From positions 1-25,833 of IMG/VR virus record IMGVR_UViG_3300046028_000007: a stretch of 25,833 nt of DNA; one strand, 5' to 3'. The DNA comes from a virus. A model generated the notes under the pieces. It ran no database searches, had not been told where the DNA came from, and saw only the letters and a list, made by a program, of their open reading frames with translations. The number at the start of each line of letters is the position of its first letter. The first letter of the stretch is position 1. The position numbers and the translations under genes were made by a program. Of this stretch, positions 1-7,506 are shown piece after piece.

Positions 1-21
1 GGTTGAGAGTAGTGTCAGCAT
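1..21 (-). CDS. Start of a truncated small gene at the window edge
   Basis: An ATG at 21-19 directly follows the TAA of the preceding 49-residue gene (TAAATG), and the frame stays open to base 1. Only the seven residues MLTLLST are visible. The hydrophobic start and the location after three small membrane/coiled-coil genes would fit a holin-like or other small membrane protein of the lysis region, but seven codons cannot establish that. It is listed because the junction matches the coupled gene junctions seen throughout the window. Confidence 0.4.
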
Positions 22-171
22 TTAAAGTCCAATCATTCCAAGAAGTTTATCTACGATTTTTGAAGCCAACTCATCAGGTAGGTAGGGGAGTAGGCCAAGC
101 ACCCACCAAGCCACGCACAGCCTGACGAACACTTTGAGGAATAGGTCAAATTGCTTTTGGTACTCATTCAC
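22..171 (-). CDS. Small membrane protein, 49 aa, GTG start
   Basis: This short gene begins with GTG at 171-169 and overlaps the TGA of the upstream gene in a GTGA junction, the same coupling style as its neighbours. The product starts MNEYQKQFDLFL. Its middle (about residues 14-31, VFVRLCVAWWVLGLLPYL) is one hydrophobic segment long enough to span the membrane, followed by a short charged C-terminal helix ending in GMIGL. A competing ATG frame at 167 gives an unconvincing Ser/Cys-rich peptide, so the GTG frame is preferred. Function is unknown. Position at the end of the ejection-protein genes and beside other small membrane proteins suggests a role near lysis (holin- or spanin-like), which is inference only. 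Confidence 0.55.
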   Translation of the reverse strand: MNEYQKQFDLFLKVFVRLCVAWWVLGLLPYLPDELASKIVDKLLGMIGL

Positions 172-662
172 CTACCACACCTTGTTTTGGCACACAAATC
201 TTGTATCTCAGCAATGCCCCAACCAACTGCGCCTAAGAGCATCACAATGATTACGACACCAAACGCCCATGCCAATTGCTCTTGTTCTTCTTCTTTGCGC
301 TTCTTTTCTTCTGCCTTGGCTTGTCTGGCTAAGTGGGCATCTTCAATGTCCATCTGCTGTTGGCGCTTTTTAATCTTATCCCACACATCAGCACGACCAG
401 TAGCCTGAAACAACATCATTAACTCTTGCTCAAACCGCTTGGCCTCATCCAAAGCCATCTCAATTTGAAGCGCAGTGCCTAAGTTTGATTTGTTACCAGA
501 TCGTTTGGCTTCAAGCATCGCCTTTGTTGCAACGCTCTTAGCGTCAAACATTTTGGCGATAGAGGGCGCTAAACCAGCCAGATCATTTGCAACCTTACTG
601 GCCTTTTTGACTACGCTGATTGCAGTCTGTAGTCCTTGTAAAGCGGTGATCGGATCGATCAT
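168..662 (-). CDS. Coiled-coil protein with one C-terminal membrane segment
   Basis: The start is the ATG at 662-660, which forms an ATGA overlap with the TGA of the upstream gene; a TTG three codons earlier is possible but less likely. The 164-residue product has a helical N-terminal half (MIDPITALQGLQTAISVV), then a long highly charged coiled-coil stretch (about residues 75-130) rich in Lys, Glu and Gln. A single strongly hydrophobic helix follows (about residues 131-150, AFGVVIIVMLLGAVGWGIAE), then a short tail with two cysteines. Proteins with this layout occur in phages beside lysis and ejection genes, but I do not recognise a defined function. It could be a lysis accessory or a virion membrane protein. 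Neighbours are an XhlA-like protein upstream and a 49-residue membrane protein downstream. Confidence 0.7.
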   Translation of the reverse strand: MIDPITALQGLQTAISVVKKASKVANDLAGLAPSIAKMFDAKSVATKAMLEAKRSGNKSNLGTALQIEMALDEAKRFEQELMMLFQATGRADVWDKIKKRQQQMDIEDAHLARQAKAEEKKRKEEEQEQLAWAFGVVIIVMLLGAVGWGIAEIQDLCAKTRCGR

Positions 663-862
663 TTTGTCCAATAACTACTGAAGTACCCCATAACAGTAGA
701 AACGCCTGAAACAAGTGCCATGCCCATCCAAAAGCCACCACGACCTTTGTTAGCTAAAGCAATCAAGGTTTCCATGTTGGCTTCTAGCTTGTCGATCTTG
801 GCCTCCATAGATTCGACCTTTTGCCAAAGAACGCCATATTTGACCAAATCAATATCAGACAT
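659..862 (-). CDS. Small XhlA/holin-like protein, 67 aa
   Basis: The product has a charged N-terminal half with heptad-like spacing (about residues 12-37, VLWQKVESMEAKIDKLEANM), then a Lys/Arg/Gly turn (NKGRGG) and one hydrophobic segment (about residues 44-61) ending in SSYWTK. A coiled coil followed by one C-terminal membrane helix is the layout of XhlA/BhlA-type haemolysin or holin accessory proteins. The start ATG forms TAATG with the stop of the large ejection gene upstream, with a GGGGAAATA binding site. The family assignment rests on architecture and genome position, not on a diagnostic motif. A tail-associated membrane anchor is the alternative. Confidence 0.6.
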   Translation of the reverse strand: MSDIDLVKYGVLWQKVESMEAKIDKLEANMETLIALANKGRGGFWMGMALVSGVSTVMGYFSSYWTK

Positions 863-3111
863 TATTTCCCCAAATCTTGAACTTTGTTTTTGCCAGTTTG
901 CTTAATGCCAGCGCCCGTTTCAAGTGCCTTTTTGGTTTGTGCTTCTGCGGCTCGTCTTGCTCTCATCTCCATCACAGAAGTTCCAAGCTGCAAGCCTGGC
1001 ACTGCCAAGTTCAAACCGCTTTCCACGCCCATAGCAACGCCTTTACCCGCTTTTTCAGCAAGCGCACCCACCAATGTATTGGAGTTGTTTACAAACGCAC
1101 CACGGGGCTGTGCTTGGGTATATCGTGCCACATTTCCCAAAGTCTTGAGTTGTGAGGCAGCCTCTTGATTAAAAATCATGTTCAGGTTTTGAACATCATC
1201 TAATTGCTTGAGAGCCTTGTTATAACCCGCTTGGCTGAAGTTGCCAGTTTCGTCAACAATCCCTGCCTTGTCTTTTAACCAGTTGACAGTTCCCGCAGCC
1301 ATGTGTTGATGGGCGGGTGAGTCTCTGCCTAAATGCTCAACCATTGTGTTGATGTTCTTGTTCACGCCATTGACCACAAACTTGTCAATAAATTTATCTG
1401 CGGGAACAGAATCTTCTACAGCCGCTTTCATGGCGGGGTCTTTTTCAAGCATTTGGAATCTTGCTCTTGCAGATGCTCTTGCTTTGTCAGCCAAAGGCTT
1501 AAGGGCTGCCGCTTCCTTTTGCAAAGGCAACTTTTCCAATTCTTCAATCATGTAACTGGCGGCTTTGCGAGTGTTTCCATCTTGGCTTGTTCTAGCAATA
1601 GCGCCAAGATTTCGCCTCAGAGACAAATAATCCTCAAAGGTCATAGCGTTGCTGTCAGCCAATCGTTTCAATTCACTAAACTGACCCGCTGGTGCTTCGT
1701 TAGACAACAATTCTTTTTTAAGTTTTGACTGTACATTCTTGAGCAATTGAGGGGCATCAACAGGGAATTGACCACCAGCGGCATCACGCAAGGCTTGGTA
1801 ATCTGCATCAATCCCTTTGTTTAGATTGGTGTCCAAATCTTTATAAGCGTCAATGATGCCTTGGCTGTTCTCAATCTTCTTTGTGCCGTACACATCAGGG
1901 GCGGCTTTGTCACGAATCAAACCAAGATTCTCAATTAGCTGACCATTCTGTTCATTAAATCGTTGAGCCAACACGGGGTCTTTGCCACGCCTGTTTTGCT
2001 CGTTGGACAACTTGACCACATCACCAGTGGCTTGGCCTTCTGTCAAACGAACGGGGACAGGCAATGTGTCAGCCTCAATATGCCGTTGCAAAGTTGGGAT
2101 GTTTACCTTGTCAACAGGAATAGAGGCAATCGCTTGTTGTAGTTCAGGAGTCGCCACAGACAAGGCTTGCTTGATTGTGGTCGCATCAGGAACGACCGCA
2201 GCGCCAGCACTAACCATTCCAGATGGGGCTTGTGCAGGGGCAGTGGGTTGAACTTGCAATTCACCAACGCCTAATTTCTTACCCACAACAGGGGCGGTCT
2301 CTTGAATAACTTTTGCAGTAGTGGTTGCCGCTTTGCTAACTGCGGGGGCTGCCGCCACAGTCGCAGTTCCCATCATGTTCTGCACATCACTAACAGGCAA
2401 GCCTGTCTTTTGAGCAATCCACTCAGCGCCTTTATTGATATTCTGACCAATAAAGTCCATCAACTGTCGGCTTGCTTCGCCTTTGTAAGCCTGAGTCTCG
2501 GTCACGCCCAATAATTTACCAAACGGCTTCTCAGTAGCGCCAACAACCTTTTGCTCAAGGGCTGCGGCTTGCTCTGGTGTCTTGCCGATAAATCGTGCGC
2601 CAGCGTAAGTTACAGGGCCTGAAATGCCTGGGATAATCCCGCCCACAGTCACATCAGCCAACGATGCAACACTTGCACCAAACTCTTGTTTTGCTTTCTG
2701 TGTTTGCCCAAGCAACTCAGCCGCCTTGCGACCTACGGCAGTGCCGCCTTGCTTTTTTTCTTCTTTGACTTGTTCTTTAGGTGCGCCTGACTGACCAGCA
2801 GCAGGGGTTGATTCCCACAGATCAGCCAATGTGCCGCCTGTAGCGGGTGCGGCAGTAGGTGAGGCAGTAGGTGTGGCAGAGGGTGTTGGCGTTGTACGGG
2901 CAACCTTGCCACCCATCTCACGGGTCAAAGCCTCAATATCTCTTTGCGCTCTAGCATCGCCTCTAGCAAGTCTTTCTTGGGCGCTTTTCATTTCCGCTTG
3001 GAGAATATCCATTCGGCTTTTGTCACGCATTGCTTGATCTTGAGATGGAACTTTTGCGCTTTTAACTGGCGCTGGGGCTTCCGCTTCCCACAGTTCAGCA
3101 AGTGTTGCCAT
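862..3111 (-). CDS. Putative DNA ejection/internal virion protein (P22 gp16 position)
   Basis: This 749-residue, Ala/Gln/Lys-rich, largely helical protein is the third of three consecutive genes in the place of P22 genes 7, 20 and 16, whose products leave the virion with the DNA. The N-terminus carries a short motif twice, TLAELWE (residues 3-9) and TLADLWE (residues 94-100). Between them lie a charged helix (about 26-66) and a Pro/Thr/Ala linker (about 72-92). A Gly-rich, moderately hydrophobic stretch (about 135-185) could interact with membrane, and the C-terminal part (about 690-749) is Gly/Ala-rich then basic. I see no lysozyme or transglycosylase active-site motif. It starts in a TAATG overlap with the previous gene. 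The ejection role is inferred from position, size and composition. Confidence 0.7.
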   Translation of the reverse strand: MATLAELWEAEAPAPVKSAKVPSQDQAMRDKSRMDILQAEMKSAQERLARGDARAQRDIEALTREMGGKVARTTPTPSATPTASPTAAPATGGTLADLWESTPAAGQSGAPKEQVKEEKKQGGTAVGRKAAELLGQTQKAKQEFGASVASLADVTVGGIIPGISGPVTYAGARFIGKTPEQAAALEQKVVGATEKPFGKLLGVTETQAYKGEASRQLMDFIGQNINKGAEWIAQKTGLPVSDVQNMMGTATVAAAPAVSKAATTTAKVIQETAPVVGKKLGVGELQVQPTAPAQAPSGMVSAGAAVVPDATTIKQALSVATPELQQAIASIPVDKVNIPTLQRHIEADTLPVPVRLTEGQATGDVVKLSNEQNRRGKDPVLAQRFNEQNGQLIENLGLIRDKAAPDVYGTKKIENSQGIIDAYKDLDTNLNKGIDADYQALRDAAGGQFPVDAPQLLKNVQSKLKKELLSNEAPAGQFSELKRLADSNAMTFEDYLSLRRNLGAIARTSQDGNTRKAASYMIEELEKLPLQKEAAALKPLADKARASARARFQMLEKDPAMKAAVEDSVPADKFIDKFVVNGVNKNINTMVEHLGRDSPAHQHMAAGTVNWLKDKAGIVDETGNFSQAGYNKALKQLDDVQNLNMIFNQEAASQLKTLGNVARYTQAQPRGAFVNNSNTLVGALAEKAGKGVAMGVESGLNLAVPGLQLGTSVMEMRARRAAEAQTKKALETGAGIKQTGKNKVQDLGK

Positions 3112-4568
3112 TATCGAATAATCCCCATTTGTCGTGCCAAACGAATCTTACGGGTCAATTCTGCCTGTTCTGCGGGAGACATGGAAGCCTTTAATTTGGC
3201 AACATCTTGGGCAGTCATTTCTTGGAAGATTCGGGGATCGGCAATCTGATCAAACTGCAATTTACGTTGACCATATTGAGTCGCATCATTCTGAACAGGG
3301 GTCAAATAATTAGCCCTTGCAATCTTCATGTTCTCAATGCCGATCATCTGATCAGCAATGGCAAGAATGGCTTTCTCATCTAGCTTTTTATTGGGAGTGG
3401 CAACTTCAGCCAAAGCCCTTGCCGCATCAGTATTACCACCCGCCAAAGTCAACAAAGCAGAGTTCTTTGCCAATTGCTCGGTGCTGATTTTTTCGGCTTC
3501 GTAAGCAGGGATTCCAATGGCGTTAAGAATACCCGCAGCCAATTCTTTGCGCTGACCGCCAACGCCTGTGAAAGCATCGGGTGCGAACTTCTTAATGTTT
3601 TGGAAGATGGCGACACGGCTTGGTGCTTCAGCGGCATCTTTGACAGTTGTTGCAAAGTCTGCGGAAATGGTTGCACCACCAGCACTCAAAAGGGCTGCTT
3701 GGGCGGGGCTAACATTTGTAGTGAGGGGCGTTTTACCACGCTGAGAAGCAGGGCCAAGCAAACGCTTTTCGCCTGTTAAAGGATCAATGACTTCTGTTGT
3801 TGGTGGCAATCCGATGTCTGCCAAAGGCTGTGTTCCCATTTGGATTCGAGGCAACATACCGCCAACCGCAGGGGTTGTGACAGTTGGGAAGATTTGCTCA
3901 CCAGTGCTAAGAGTGCCAACTTGTTGAGAAAATGCTGTCTGTTGTTGTGCAGGGCTTAACAAGGTCTGTGCGCCAGCAATTGCTTTGCCTGGCAAGTCAG
4001 GGCCAGATGGCATTTCATTCCATGTGACTTTATAAGCATCAATCAATCGTGCCAAATCTTTATTGTCGGGATTTTCTTGTTTCAGCAAATTCATTTCAGC
4101 AATATAGGCTTCTTTGTTTTGCACACCCAAACGACCAAGAATTGCAAATCTTGAACCAATCATGTTGCGTTGGTCTTGAGTCAGATTTTGCTTTGCACTG
4201 ATCGCTTCAGTTTGGGCTTTACCCAATGTGCTGAACTTGCTAATGGCATCAGCGCCCGTCAACGGGGCAATCTTTGGAACAACGGCATTGATCTTGTCAA
4301 TGTCAATTCTTCCATCAGTCTGAAAGTTATTAGGGTCAGAAAAGAAAGTCTGCAAGTTATTGCGTTCTTTGTCCTTTTGTTCTTCAACACCCAAAGCAAT
4401 CTCGCCTGTGCGAGTGGCTTGTTGTTGTTGCTGAAGCGCCAAAGGATTGATCTGAGCCGCTTGTTGGTACTGTTGTGCGCCACGGGCGACATTTATCATG
4501 TCACCAAGGCTCATGCCTGGCACAGGTCTGATCTGTGCTGCAACTGGAGAAACGCTTAAATCTGCCAT
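3111..4568 (-). CDS. Putative DNA ejection/internal virion protein (P22 gp20 position)
   Basis: This 485-residue protein lies between the gp7-like and gp16-like genes, in the slot of P22 gene 20. Its N-terminal region (PGMSLGDMINVARGAQQYQQ, then a run LALQQQQQATRTGE, to about residue 60) is a Gln-rich helix of the kind common in short-tailed-phage internal proteins. The middle has a Pro/Gly/Thr-rich, less helical part (about 190-290), and the C-terminal 190 residues return to Ala-rich helices ending in MGIIR. No enzymatic motif is visible. It would be packaged inside the capsid and ejected with the genome to help form a conduit across the host envelope. This is inference from order and composition. 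Confidence 0.7.
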   Translation of the reverse strand: MADLSVSPVAAQIRPVPGMSLGDMINVARGAQQYQQAAQINPLALQQQQQATRTGEIALGVEEQKDKERNNLQTFFSDPNNFQTDGRIDIDKINAVVPKIAPLTGADAISKFSTLGKAQTEAISAKQNLTQDQRNMIGSRFAILGRLGVQNKEAYIAEMNLLKQENPDNKDLARLIDAYKVTWNEMPSGPDLPGKAIAGAQTLLSPAQQQTAFSQQVGTLSTGEQIFPTVTTPAVGGMLPRIQMGTQPLADIGLPPTTEVIDPLTGEKRLLGPASQRGKTPLTTNVSPAQAALLSAGGATISADFATTVKDAAEAPSRVAIFQNIKKFAPDAFTGVGGQRKELAAGILNAIGIPAYEAEKISTEQLAKNSALLTLAGGNTDAARALAEVATPNKKLDEKAILAIADQMIGIENMKIARANYLTPVQNDATQYGQRKLQFDQIADPRIFQEMTAQDVAKLKASMSPAEQAELTRKIRLARQMGIIR

Positions 4569-4579
4569 TTTTTATCCAA

Positions 4580-5323
4580 TCAACCTATTGGGGGGGGTGT
4601 AGGTGTGAAATAAGGGCTGAGTGCAGGGTTCATGACTGTTGCACCGCCTGGCGTTATTCCACCGCCACCTTGCGGGGTTAATAAACTTGACAATGTTAGA
4701 GCATTTCCAATGTTGCCATAAGCACCAGCCATTGCATTTGCCGCACCCACTTGACCCGCACCCAAAGCAGAAGCGCCACCGATACCCAACTGGCTCAATG
4801 CGTTTGCAGTGTTTGATCCCAAAGTGTTGGCTTGAGACTGAGCCGCTTGACCAATACCCGCAAGGTTTGAAAGTCGGTTGTAAATGTTGGACTGTTGACT
4901 TTGGTAATTGTTAAATGCCTGTTGTGCGCCTGACTTGGCATATTCTTGAGCAAACCTTTGTCGTGCCAAATCCACATTAGAGCCACCACCACCGACATTC
5001 ATGGCTTGACCAGTAGCACCCAATCCTTGTTGAAGCATAAATTGGTAACTAGGGTCTAGGTTTTTTATCAGATCGGCAGATGTAAATTCCTTCGTGAACT
5101 GAGGCAACATCGTATTGATCTGATTTAACGCCCCATAACCAGCTTCACGATAAGGCTTCTGTTGTGCATTGAGGATGTCAAACATCTCACGCTGTTGTTT
5201 GGCAGCGTCTGAAGTTGCTTCATATTGAAGTTGAGAAGCACTTTCTGCGGCTTTAGCTTGTTTTCTTGACCCCATGTAACCCAATAGGGCTGATCCACCA
5301 ATTGCTACTGCTACAAAAGTCAT
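4580..5323 (-). CDS. DNA transfer/ejection protein, P22 gp7-like
   Basis: The 247-residue product begins with a hydrophobic Gly/Ala segment (FVAVAIGGSALLGYMGSRKQ) followed by a Lys/Ala/Gln-rich helix (about 18-55). Next comes a stretch containing DPSYQFMLQQGLGATGQAMN (about 90-110), a pattern I associate with gp7-like internal proteins of short-tailed phages. The remainder is Gln/Asn/Ala-rich helices and a Gly/Ala-rich tail ending in a proline run, coded by eight consecutive C residues on the coding strand. In P22, gp7 is one of three ejected proteins needed for DNA delivery and lies just after the tail-closure genes, as here. A GAAGGGGAATAAT binding site precedes the ATG. Confidence 0.75.
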   Translation of the reverse strand: MTFVAVAIGGSALLGYMGSRKQAKAAESASQLQYEATSDAAKQQREMFDILNAQQKPYREAGYGALNQINTMLPQFTKEFTSADLIKNLDPSYQFMLQQGLGATGQAMNVGGGGSNVDLARQRFAQEYAKSGAQQAFNNYQSQQSNIYNRLSNLAGIGQAAQSQANTLGSNTANALSQLGIGGASALGAGQVGAANAMAGAYGNIGNALTLSSLLTPQGGGGITPGGATVMNPALSPYFTPTPPPIG

Positions 5324-5324
5324 A

Positions 5325-5768
5325 TTATTCCCCTTCAGTTCTTAATTTTTTGATTTCATTATTGGCATCAAAAAGTGCGGTTGTATCTGGCTCAATCAAT
5401 TCAGCTTCGATTTCATCAAGATCGGTTTTATCTGTTTTGTGAATAGTGATGCCAATCGCATCTGTCACAGCTAGAGTCACCCGTTTCGTGCCAGGCTTGG
5501 ATTCAACAACATCCCCTGCCTGAAGCCTTTTCATTCCGCTTTCTGTCCATGCGATTATCTCGCCTTTTGCACATAAAAAAAAGTGGGGTTCTTTATGAAC
5601 TTTGCCAACAATTAAAGTGCCAGCGGGTCGAAAGACTTTCCGCAAATACATACCTGGGCTGAACTGGTGTTCTGTCGTTAATTCAGCCTGTGGCATTGAT
5701 GCCATTTCCGCTTGGAGGCGCTCAACTTGCTCACGGGATACATGGTTTGGCAAATCTAAATCGTTCAA
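5325..5768 (-). CDS. Cupin-fold phage structural-region protein, TTG start
   Basis: The 147-residue product has a single cupin-like barrel: a first motif near residues 54-70 (VGKVHKEPHFFLCAKGEI) and a second near residues 86-95 (GDVVESKPGT), with SPGMYLRKVFRPAGT leading in. The second motif lacks the usual final histidine, so metal binding is doubtful. The N-terminal 40 residues form a charged helix and the C-terminal 40 an acidic extension. The best start is TTG at 5768: it overlaps the previous TGA, sits six bases after a strong GGGAGG, and the next in-frame ATG would remove 21 residues of plausible helix. Proteins like this recur beside gp10-like genes in short-tailed phages; the role is unknown, perhaps structural or a needle/plug component. 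Confidence 0.7.
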   Translation of the reverse strand: MNDLDLPNHVSREQVERLQAEMASMPQAELTTEHQFSPGMYLRKVFRPAGTLIVGKVHKEPHFFLCAKGEIIAWTESGMKRLQAGDVVESKPGTKRVTLAVTDAIGITIHKTDKTDLDEIEAELIEPDTTALFDANNEIKKLRTEGE

Positions 5769-6028
5769 AATGTGCCTCCCTTGACCCCATTCAGGGCGGT
5801 GAAATCGGTGAATTTACCCGCTGCGGGGGTAGTCAATCCAATGGTGGAACTGTTGATCACGACATTATTGATCGTGCCGCCAGTAATGCTTGTGTTGGCT
5901 GCGTTAAAAGTAATCACATTTGGATTCATCAACCACTGCAACCATGCTTGAGATGGGCGACCTGTGCTTTCATCCAAAAACGCTGCATAGGGGATGTTAA
6001 TGTTGGCATTTGGAATTGCCGTAGCCAT
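5765..6028 (-). CDS. Small tail-associated protein, 87 aa
   Basis: The protein has an N-terminal part with SQAWLQWLMNPN (residues 26-37) and a C-terminal Thr/Gly/Asn-rich strand region, SITGGTINNVVINSSTIGLT followed by TPAAGKFTDF. This strand region closely resembles residues near 48-75 of the 833-residue fibre (ATITSSTINSTTIGATSPST). Such short beta modules are common at the virion-proximal end of phage fibres. It begins in a TAATG overlap with gp10 and is followed by the cupin gene. In P22 the tail needle gene 26 occupies this position, but this product is far too short and not coiled-coil, so I do not call it a needle. A fibre-attachment or connector role is possible. Confidence 0.65.
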   Translation of the reverse strand: MATAIPNANINIPYAAFLDESTGRPSQAWLQWLMNPNVITFNAANTSITGGTINNVVINSSTIGLTTPAAGKFTDFTALNGVKGGTF

Positions 6029-7506
6029 TAGTTATCCCCTGCGCTTGCTTTAAGGTTTGCAGACACAATGACCGCCTTGATGGGGTCAGTCAGCACCACC
6101 TCAAAGATTCTGTCCCTAGACCATCCCAAACGCCTCCAAATGGCTCGGTTCAAGTATTGACCAATCTTGCCAATAGTCACCCAATGCTCGTTTGAAAATG
6201 TAGAGCCGCCATCGTTTGACCATCTCAGCATCGCTTGAGGGTCTTGGCCTTGACCTAAGTTGAGACCAACGCCAGGCTGAAATTGGATTTGGAATTCTTC
6301 AAAATACTGTCTTTGTAAGTCAGTAGTCAGGTGCTTTGCTCTACGCAAACGCCTGATGGTCGCACCATCATCGGTGTAAACCTCGTTCTCTAAGCTGTAG
6401 AGTTTGCCGTTCTCGTAGTCGCCCACGATATACATATTGGCAAAATAAGCACCGCAGTTGGAACGATGGCGCTTATAGACAGCGTTGGCAGAGTCCCAAT
6501 AAAGCCATTTGTGCCATGACTTTGTGGATAAGTCATATACCCATGTGAGGCCATACTCGCCCACAGATGGGAAAGTCACCACATACATTTCGTGACCTTC
6601 GATCTGATAAGTATAGGCAACGGCATCCGACACCACTTGGTTAAGCAAAGACTGCTCAACAGCATGGGTGGAAATCTTTTGCCAAGCATAACCCTGCATC
6701 ATCTCGATGGTTGAGTTACCCCTTGTGTCTTTTGCAACGATCACAAAAGAGTCGGCAAATCTAGCTACAGAGTATTTAGCACCGCATCCTGTTTGGCTAA
6801 ATGTGCCAGGCACTCGTTGGAAAGGGAAAGTGGTGATGCCAGCAATAACGTTGCCCACATCTGTCCAAACCTCTGTGGTTGTCTCACCCATCAAATAGAC
6901 TTGTCTGCGGTCTGCAATCAGCGTCACCAATAGATCAGATGAGCCATCAGAAGTGCCGTAAAGCGCCTGAGTGGATAGCCGTGAGCCTAGATCAGTACAA
7001 GCCCAATTCTGTGAGTTTGGCTCGTTATAGATGTTGTAGTTGTCGATCACATCCACCACAGTAGCGCCTTGCCACGGGCCATCGGTACTTGGTAGCGTTG
7101 AAAAGGTGTTGGTCGCCACAACCCATGTGTAACGATTTGGGCCATCCACAATGTAGGCAATCAAGCCATCAGAATTGGTGATGTTGTCAGAAATGGAGAC
7201 TTGGCCCGTTGAAGTGGTCAAAGTGCCGATCTGGGTTGCCACCATTGAAAGGTTGACTTGGTAAACAATGTTACCCGCTACCGCAATCAGAATTTGCCCA
7301 CCCGACATGGTGTGCAATCCACGCACTTGGGATTGGACTAATTGAGTTCTGAGGGTAAGACCTGGCGTTGGATACAGCGCCACAATCCCTCGTTCACCAG
7401 GCTGCTTGGTTACATCAATCTCAGCAAAAAAATTGATGCACTCCTGATCGTCTTGGTAGATCGATGGGGCGGTGTAGGATGTGCCGACAAAGCCAAAGTC
7501 TGCCAT
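6028..7506 (-). CDS. Packaged-DNA stabilisation/tail hub protein, P22 gp10-like
   Basis: The 492-residue product matches the P22 gp10 family in length (P22 gp10 is about 470 residues) and in its opening, GFVGTSYTAPSIYQDDQECI followed by NFFAEID and ALYPTPGL. The rest is a beta-rich repetitive body with Gly, Trp and Tyr at turns, as expected for a propeller-like tail protein (for example YGLTWVYDLSTKSWHKW near residue 325). gp10 binds below gp4 on the portal ring, closes the filled head and forms part of the platform for needle and tailspike. It starts in a TAATG overlap with gp4, with GGAGG upstream. Order gp4 then gp10 is the same as in P22. Confidence 0.9.
   Translation of the reverse strand: MADFGFVGTSYTAPSIYQDDQECINFFAEIDVTKQPGERGIVALYPTPGLTLRTQLVQSQVRGLHTMSGGQILIAVAGNIVYQVNLSMVATQIGTLTTSTGQVSISDNITNSDGLIAYIVDGPNRYTWVVATNTFSTLPSTDGPWQGATVVDVIDNYNIYNEPNSQNWACTDLGSRLSTQALYGTSDGSSDLLVTLIADRRQVYLMGETTTEVWTDVGNVIAGITTFPFQRVPGTFSQTGCGAKYSVARFADSFVIVAKDTRGNSTIEMMQGYAWQKISTHAVEQSLLNQVVSDAVAYTYQIEGHEMYVVTFPSVGEYGLTWVYDLSTKSWHKWLYWDSANAVYKRHRSNCGAYFANMYIVGDYENGKLYSLENEVYTDDGATIRRLRRAKHLTTDLQRQYFEEFQIQFQPGVGLNLGQGQDPQAMLRWSNDGGSTFSNEHWVTIGKIGQYLNRAIWRRLGWSRDRIFEVVLTDPIKAVIVSANLKASAGDN

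Noticed and set aside
151-408. Plus-strand open frames, including this one and many of 60-130 codons across the window
   Set aside because: They lie antisense to well-supported minus-strand genes, lack ribosome binding sites and recognisable protein patterns, and are shadows of biased codon use.
1982-2251. Plus-strand 89-codon frame antisense to the gp16-like gene, considered as a possible antisense or overprinted gene
   Set aside because: Composition is low-complexity Ala/Val/Gly/Thr mirroring the coding strand, with no initiation signal.
4589-4600. Eight-base C run on the coding strand (G run as written) at the end of the gp7-like gene, as a possible programmed frameshift into the next gene
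   Set aside because: A -1 shift gives only a few extra codons before a TAA and a +1 shift stops at once, so neither fuses to the downstream gene; the normal frame ends in a sensible proline-rich tail.
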